Under the pieces are notes generated by a model. It ran no database searches. It saw only the letters and a list, made by a program, of their open reading frames with translations, and was not told where the DNA came from. Shown piece by piece: positions 34,335 to 39,084 of a DNA stretch of 39,084 nucleotides. The translations under genes and the position numbers were made by a program. The stretch's first letter is position 1. Every line of letters begins with the position of its first letter. The DNA comes from Centipeda infelix ATCC 43532 (GTDB taxonomy: Bacteria; Bacillota; Negativicutes; Selenomonadales; Selenomonadaceae). Location of the stretch: NCBI RefSeq assembly GCF_000234095.1, contig NZ_JH376798.1:546585-585668 (forward strand). The letters run 5' to 3'.

Positions 34335-34495
34335 GGAATCGCTGATAAAATGAAGTCCGTCAGATTGGCGTAGATTTTTCGTCCGAACAAGGAGGCAAAC
34401 CGGACGCATAGCCAAAGCTATGTGGAGGATTTGCCGACACAGTGCGGGCAAAAAAGATACGTCAAGATGGCGGTGCTGAATTTATCAGTGCTTCC
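34335..34495 (-). mobile_element. MITE-like element, copy 2 (inverted)
   Basis: This is the reverse complement of the element at 31049-31208, with roughly a dozen or so differences in about 160 bases. The ends GGAATCGCTGATAA and TTATCAGTGCTTCC are intact, and TTAA flanks both sides (34331-34334 and 34496-34499), a clear four-base target duplication that fits the YTAR sites of IS5-type transposases. Its hairpin may serve as the terminator for rnc. Confidence 0.82.
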
Positions 34496-34536
34496 TTAAA
34501 ACTACATAAACTTCACGGTGCAGAGGATATCATTTC

Positions 34537-34568
34537 TTGACATTTTTTCTCTGCTTCGATAATATAAT
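34537..34568 (+). promoter_or_regulatory. Promoter of the RND efflux operon
   Basis: TTGACA (34537-34542) is followed by GATAAT (34558-34563, 15-base spacing) and TATAAT (34563-34568, 20-base spacing). Neither spacing is ideal, so the promoter may be weak or need an activator. Confidence 0.5.
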
Positions 34569-34576
34569 TTTGTTAT

Positions 34577-34603
34577 GGCAGGGAGTCCATGCGGACACCT
34601 GCC
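34577..34603 (+). other. Hairpin at the 5' end of the RND mRNA
   Basis: GGCAGG-GTCC-ATGC-GGAC-CCTGCC forms a ten-pair stem with a small internal loop, beginning within a few bases of the expected transcription start. It could stabilise the transcript or act as a regulatory fold. Confidence 0.5.
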
Positions 34604-34663
34604 CTTCTTCATCCATGTGTTTGAAAACAGTAGCAATGGAATGGGAAAGAGGAGGTTTTTTAT

Positions 34664-35854
34664 TTGTTTGAGAACAAAAGATGTCTTGGCGTTCTCATCG
34701 CTGCGATCTTCGTGCTTGGAACGCTTCTGTCCGGCTGCGGCGGCAAGCAGGCAGGCGGCGCGCGTCCGACGGCAGTCAAGGCGATGAATGTCCTGCGTCA
34801 GGATACGCCGCTCACGCATGTCTATGCAGGGCAGATCATGGGCACGGATGAGGTGCAGATCCGCTCCCGTGTCTCCGGCAATATCATAGAAAAATACATT
34901 GTGGGCGGACAGTTTGTCTCGGCGGGGCAGCCGCTCTACCGCCTCGACTCCCGCCAGTACGAGAGTGCGCTCCTTCAGGCACAGGCAACCCTTGCACAGT
35001 CCGAGGCAACGCTGAGCAATGCGCGTACGGATCTTGCACGCTATCAGCAGCTCTATGCGAGTGCGGCAGTGTCCGAGCAGACGCTCTCCACGCAGCAGGC
35101 GCAGGTGAACGCCTACGAAGCAGCGGTTGCGGCAAATGCGGCTCTCGTGCGTCAGGCACAGGAAAACCTCGATGATACCGTGATCTATGCCCCCATGTCG
35201 GGACAGCTCTCCGTCGATGATGTGGCAATGGGCACATTTGTCTCGGCAGGCACGACCACCCTTGTCTCAATGGGCACGTCGAACCCAATCTTTGCCCAGT
35301 TCAGCCTCTCAGAGAACGAGTATCTGGACTTTGTGGAACAGGCGGCAAAGACGGGCGGCATCGGTGCGGTCGTGGTGGAGCTGACGCTCTCGAACGGCTC
35401 GAAGTATCCGATCGCCGGACATATTGTCACCTCTGACCGCGCACTGGCCGCACAGACGGGCACACTCACGGTCAAGGCACTCTTTGACAATCCGGACGGG
35501 CTGCTCATGCCCGGTATGTTCGCGCGTGTCACCCTCATTGGGGATACGCTCCCGAATGCAACACTCGTCCCCGAGCGCGCTGTCCAGCAGCTCCTCGGTA
35601 AGTCCTTTGTCATGCTCGTGGGAGCAGACAACAAGGCGGTTGCCCGCACCATCACGCTTGGCGATAAGATCGGCAGCTACTACATCGTCAAGGACGGTCT
35701 CGACACCTCGGACATTGTCGTGGTCGAGGGACTGACTACGCTTCAGGAGGGCGGCGATCTTGCCGTGACGATGGTGACACCGGATGAGATGGGATTCTCG
35801 CTTGAGGCGGATACCTCCAACTTTAACACGCGTGAGCTCACGCCCGCGAAGTAA
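34664..35854 (+). CDS. RND efflux periplasmic adaptor (membrane fusion lipoprotein)
   Basis: This 396-residue adaptor links an inner-membrane RND pump to an outer-membrane channel (AcrA/MexA family). A lipoprotein signal ends at Cys25 (LLSGC). Then come a split lipoyl domain (about 55-90 and 170-205, with RSRVSGNIIEKYIVGGQFVSAGQPLYRLD and DTVIYAPMSGQLS), an alpha-hairpin (about 95-165), a beta-barrel domain and a membrane-proximal domain. The start is TTG 34664, nine bases after AGAGGAGG. The pump gene follows after 12 bases. No regulator gene of TetR type is adjacent. Confidence 0.94.
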   Translation: MFENKRCLGVLIAAIFVLGTLLSGCGGKQAGGARPTAVKAMNVLRQDTPLTHVYAGQIMGTDEVQIRSRVSGNIIEKYIVGGQFVSAGQPLYRLDSRQYESALLQAQATLAQSEATLSNARTDLARYQQLYASAAVSEQTLSTQQAQVNAYEAAVAANAALVRQAQENLDDTVIYAPMSGQLSVDDVAMGTFVSAGTTTLVSMGTSNPIFAQFSLSENEYLDFVEQAAKTGGIGAVVVELTLSNGSKYPIAGHIVTSDRALAAQTGTLTVKALFDNPDGLLMPGMFARVTLIGDTLPNATLVPERAVQQLLGKSFVMLVGADNKAVARTITLGDKIGSYYIVKDGLDTSDIVVVEGLTTLQEGGDLAVTMVTPDEMGFSLEADTSNFNTRELTPAK

Positions 35855-35866
35855 GGAGGAAATCCT

Positions 35867-38800
35867 TTGGCAAAATTTTTCATCCATCGACCGATCTTTG
35901 CGATTGTCATTGCGGTGATGATCGTCATTATCGGTACGATCGCGGGACTCTCACTGCCAATCGCGCAGTATCCGCAGATCTCGCCGCCGACGGTTGCGGT
36001 GTCGGCAAACTATACGGGCGCAAGTGCTGCCGTTGTCAATGAGACGGTGGCGCAGGTTATCGAGGAGCAGATCAACGGTACGCAGGGGATGGACTATATG
36101 AGCTCCACCTCTGATGATACGGGGCGTTACAGCCTCTCTGTTACGTTCGATGTCGGCACGGACGGCGATATGGATGCCGTCAAGGTGCAGAACAATGCGG
36201 CGGGTGCAAATGCCAGCCTGCCATCCTCCGTGCAGGCGGCGGGCGTTACAACGCGCAAATCCTCGGGACAGATGGCGTACTTCGTCTCACTGTACTCCGA
36301 GGACGGTACATATGACCGCGCCTTTATGAAGAACTATGCAACGCTCTACTTCCTCGATGCGATCAAGCGCGTCAGCGGCGTGGGCGAGGTGCAGGTATTC
36401 GGTGCGGACTATGCGATGCGCGTCTGGATGAATCCGGATCGCCTCGCGGAGCTCGGACTGACTGTCGCGGACATTACAAAGGCAATCAACGAGCAGAACG
36501 TGCAGGCACCTGCCGGTACGGTCGGCGGCATGCCGACGCAGAACGGGCAGGAGAAGCAGTTCACAGGCAAGGTGCAGGGGCGACTTACGACTCCCGAGGA
36601 GTTTGGCAACGTCATCATCGCCTCAGGCAAGGATGGTTCTTTCATCCGTCTGAAGGATGTCGCACGCATTGAGCCGGGACAGCGTCAAAATAATATTGTT
36701 GCGAAATTTAACGGCTATCCCGCCGTCGGCTTCGGCATTCAGCTGACCTCCGATGCGAATGCGATGATTACCCTTGCGGAGGTGCGCAAGATCCTCGAGG
36801 AGGCGGAGAAGACCTTCCCGCCCGGCCTCAAGATGAAGTCGGTCTTTGACAGCACGGACTACATCAACGCATCCATCAAGGAGGTTGTGCATACCTTCCT
36901 CGAGGCACTGCTGCTCGTCGTGCTCGTCATCTTCCTCTTTTTGCAGAGTTGGCGCGCGACGCTCATCCCGCTGCTCGCCGTGCCTGTGTCTCTCATTGGT
37001 ACATTCGGCGCGTTTGTTTTGTTGGATTTCTCCATCAATACGCTGACACTCTTTGCGATGGTGCTTGCAATCGGCCTCGTTGTCGACGATGCGATCGTCG
37101 TCATCGAGAACGTCGAGCATCATATGGAGAGTGGGCTTTCGCCGATTGATGCAACGGAGCGTGCGATGTCCGAGGTGCAGGGGCCTGTTGTCGCGATTGC
37201 CTTCGTGCTTGCAGCAGTCTTTGTCCCCGTTGCCTTCCTCGGCGGCATGATGGGCGTGCTCTACAAGCAGTTTGCGCTCACGATTGCAATCTCGATGGCG
37301 ATTTCCGCCTTCGTCGCGCTGTCGCTGACCCCGGCACTCTGCGCGCTGATGCTGAAGCCCAAGAAGGAGAATGGGACAAAGAGCGTACTCGACCGTTTCT
37401 TTGACCGATTCAACAACTGGTTCGATGCGACGCGCAAGGGCTATGTCGGCATCGTCAGCAAGTTCATCCGCAAATCGAAGATTGCCGTCATCTTCCTGCT
37501 CATCGTCTGCGGGCTGACGGCGATCATCTATCGGAATCTGCCATCGACGTTTGTCCCTGAGGAAGATCAGGGCTACCTGATGGTTGCGATTCAGCTGCCG
37601 CCGGGTACGTCCACGAATCAGACACAGAAGACAGTGGACAAGATCCAGCAGGCGGCACAGCGCGAGATCAAGGGGCAGAGTGCTGTCATGTCCATTAACG
37701 GCTTCGACATCCTCGCGGGCGGTGCAAACTCCAACGGTGCCGTCGTGTTCGTCGGCATGAAGGACTGGTCGCAGCGTGCAGGGCTCGCTGAGTCCGTTGC
37801 CGCTGCGGTCGGCACGATGTTCCGCGTCGGCGCGATGGAGGCACCCGAGGCTCTCGTCATCGCTATCAATCCGCCCGCGCTGCCGGGGCTCGGCAATGTC
37901 GGCGGCTGGTCGCTCCAGCTGCAGGATATGACCGGTCATTCCGACACCGAGCTCAACGACATCGTGAATGCGATTCTTGCCGAGGCGAATACGCGCCCCG
38001 AGCTGCGGGGCGTGCGCTCGACGTTTAAGATCAACGCACCGAGCTATCAGTATGAGATCGACCGCGAAAAGGTCAAGAACCTCGGCGTTCAGCTCTCGGA
38101 TGTATTCACGGCACTGCAGGTCAACTTCGGCGGCTATGAGGTCAATGACTTCAACCAGTTCGGGCGCACCTATAAGGTCGTCCTGCAGTCTGACGTGACC
38201 TATCGCACTGAGGCGGAGGCGGCGAAGTTCGTCTTTGTCAAGAACTCGCAGGGCGGCATGGTGCCGCTTGATACGCTGCTCAGGCCCAAACTTACCACGG
38301 GACCGACGCAGATCAGCCGCTTCAACGGTGCACGTTCCATCCAGATTCAAGGCAGTGCGGGGTCAGGCTACAGCTCGGGTGAGGCGATGAAAGCCATCAC
38401 CGAGATTGTCCAGAAGCACACTGGCTCCGGATTCAGCATCGAGTGGTCGGGGCAGAGCCGCGAGGAGCAGAAGTCGGCGGATTCGACCATGCAGGTGCTT
38501 GCCCTCTGTCTTGTCTTCGTCTTCCTCTGCCTTGCAGCACTCTATGAGAGCTGGAGCGTACCGTTTGCCGTGCTCTTCACGGTACCGACGGGTATCTTCG
38601 GGGCACTCTTCTCCGAGTACATCCTCGCAACGATCTTCGGTACGATCGGCATTCCGGCGGCGGGCTATCAAAACAGCGTCTACATGCAGATCGGTGTCAT
38701 CATGGTCATCGGTCTTGCGGCCAAGAACGCGATCCTGATCGTCGAGTTCGCAAAGATCCGTGTCGATCGCGGCATGGATCCGCTCAAAGCGGCGATTCAG

Positions 38801-39058
38801 GCGGCGGGGCTGCGTCTCCGTCCGATCCTCATGACCTCGTTCGCATTCATCATCGGCTGTCTGCCTCTGTGCATGGCATCGGGGGCAGGTGCTGCAGCGC
38901 GTAACGGCATGGGCGTTGCCGTTGTCGGTGGCATGCTCTTTGCCACCATTCTCGGTATCTTCCTCATTCCCGTGTTCTATGTCATTGTTGACCGCATCTC
39001 TCGTATGCTCGGCCTCGGCAAGAAGGCAAAGACCCGCACGGCGGATGACTATATGTAA
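35867..39058 (+). CDS. RND multidrug efflux pump (HAE1, AcrB-like)
   Basis: This 1063-residue proton-driven pump begins AKFFIHRPIFAIVIAV, close to AcrB. Twelve membrane helices are expected, with the proton-relay aspartates in GLVVDDAIVVIENVEHH (about 405-408) and the helix-10 lysine in GLAAKNAILIVEFAK (about 952). The large periplasmic loops carry porter and docking domains. The start is TTG 35867 with AAGGAGGAAAT overlapping the adaptor stop. Substrates are likely hydrophobic drugs or bile-type compounds; the outer-membrane TolC partner may lie to the right. Length is normal for the family. Confidence 0.96.
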   Translation: MAKFFIHRPIFAIVIAVMIVIIGTIAGLSLPIAQYPQISPPTVAVSANYTGASAAVVNETVAQVIEEQINGTQGMDYMSSTSDDTGRYSLSVTFDVGTDGDMDAVKVQNNAAGANASLPSSVQAAGVTTRKSSGQMAYFVSLYSEDGTYDRAFMKNYATLYFLDAIKRVSGVGEVQVFGADYAMRVWMNPDRLAELGLTVADITKAINEQNVQAPAGTVGGMPTQNGQEKQFTGKVQGRLTTPEEFGNVIIASGKDGSFIRLKDVARIEPGQRQNNIVAKFNGYPAVGFGIQLTSDANAMITLAEVRKILEEAEKTFPPGLKMKSVFDSTDYINASIKEVVHTFLEALLLVVLVIFLFLQSWRATLIPLLAVPVSLIGTFGAFVLLDFSINTLTLFAMVLAIGLVVDDAIVVIENVEHHMESGLSPIDATERAMSEVQGPVVAIAFVLAAVFVPVAFLGGMMGVLYKQFALTIAISMAISAFVALSLTPALCALMLKPKKENGTKSVLDRFFDRFNNWFDATRKGYVGIVSKFIRKSKIAVIFLLIVCGLTAIIYRNLPSTFVPEEDQGYLMVAIQLPPGTSTNQTQKTVDKIQQAAQREIKGQSAVMSINGFDILAGGANSNGAVVFVGMKDWSQRAGLAESVAAAVGTMFRVGAMEAPEALVIAINPPALPGLGNVGGWSLQLQDMTGHSDTELNDIVNAILAEANTRPELRGVRSTFKINAPSYQYEIDREKVKNLGVQLSDVFTALQVNFGGYEVNDFNQFGRTYKVVLQSDVTYRTEAEAAKFVFVKNSQGGMVPLDTLLRPKLTTGPTQISRFNGARSIQIQGSAGSGYSSGEAMKAITEIVQKHTGSGFSIEWSGQSREEQKSADSTMQVLALCLVFVFLCLAALYESWSVPFAVLFTVPTGIFGALFSEYILATIFGTIGIPAAGYQNSVYMQIGVIMVIGLAAKNAILIVEFAKIRVDRGMDPLKAAIQAAGLRLRPILMTSFAFIIGCLPLCMASGAGAAARNGMGVAVVGGMLFATILGIFLIPVFYVIVDRISRMLGLGKKAKTRTADDYM

Positions 39059-39068
39059 CCATAAAAAA

Positions 39069-39084
39069 TTCCCCATAAAGGGGA
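39069..39084 (+). terminator. Start of a terminator, cut by the window edge
   Basis: AAAAAATTCCCC-ATAAA-GGGGA shows the left arm, the loop and most of the right arm of a hairpin. The T tract would lie beyond base 39084. If it is a true terminator, no third gene shares this operon. Confidence 0.6.

Larger units (their letters stand above)
34315..34663. other. Gap holding MITE copy 2 and the RND promoter/leader
   Basis: This 349-base gap has no supported gene. It holds the second MITE copy, a promoter around 34537-34568 and a stable leader hairpin at 34577-34603. An open frame from ATG 34575 overlaps the adaptor gene in another frame and lacks a ribosome site. Confidence 0.6.

Noticed and set aside
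34575-34787. Small open frame in the RND leader
   Set aside because: Its ATG falls at the expected transcript start, inside a hairpin, with no ribosome site, and it overlaps the adaptor gene in another frame.
36623-38350. A 575-codon open frame antisense to the RND pump
   Set aside because: Same composition effect: it is rich in His, Asp and Arg, and has no ribosome site.

Overview
The window looks like chromosome from a Negativicutes bacterium, most likely a Selenomonas-like genus of the Selenomonadaceae. This is inferred from gene content, without any database search. It combines outer-membrane (diderm) machinery, namely two-partner secretion, an autotransporter, ExbB/ExbD and an RND pump, with Firmicutes-type cytosolic genes: FapR, FabK, PlsX, LytTR/GHKL regulators and a GTG-started rpmF. 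Coding DNA is GC-rich, and five genes start with TTG behind a strong Shine-Dalgarno sequence.

Layout. 1-249: an interspersed hairpin repeat (copy 1) and a terminator. 250-2166: a fused TRAP permease. 2212-5217 (minus): a LytTR response regulator followed by two overlapping GHKL-type sensor genes. The sensors are unusual: the first keeps the ATPase domain but has lost the phospho-accepting histidine, and the second keeps the HD..HH box but has no ATPase domain. 5404-14361 (plus, divergent): a surface operon with a GT8 glycosyltransferase, an autotransporter, a 1375-residue TpsA exoprotein with GLUG and YDG repeats, and its TpsB transporter. The shared 5218-5406 intergenic region carries three direct repeats at about 20-bp spacing that resemble LytTR sites, so the two-component genes may control both themselves and the adhesin operon. 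14430-14606: repeat copy 2 and a bidirectional terminator.

14607-19500 (minus): a tightly packed five-gene envelope operon of YddA/SbmA-type ABC transporter, Tat-exported amidase, small membrane protein, TVP38/DedA-like protein and Tat-exported metallophosphatase. 19696-20780 (plus): an ExbB/ExbD pair without TonB. 20827-22524 (minus): a DUF4127 protein. 22858-25228 (plus): rsmD, coaD, a coiled-coil protein, yceD and rpmF, with a consensus sigma-70 promoter before yceD.

25416-34314 (plus): lipid synthesis genes fapR-plsX-fabH-fabK-fabD-fabG-acpP behind a FapR operator that overlaps the -10 box, then a second FabK-like flavoprotein, fabF and rnc. The last three genes lie between two inverted copies of a 160-bp MITE-like element (31049-31208 and 34335-34495). 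No fabZ or acc genes are present here. 34664-39058: an RND efflux adaptor and pump, ending in a terminator cut by the window edge.

The strongest candidate for something undescribed is the complementary split sensor pair next to LytTR-like repeats and a glycosyltransferase/autotransporter/two-partner-secretion operon. Next come the MITE pair that brackets fabK2-fabF-rnc, and the ABC/Tat-amidase/TVP38/Tat-phosphatase operon.
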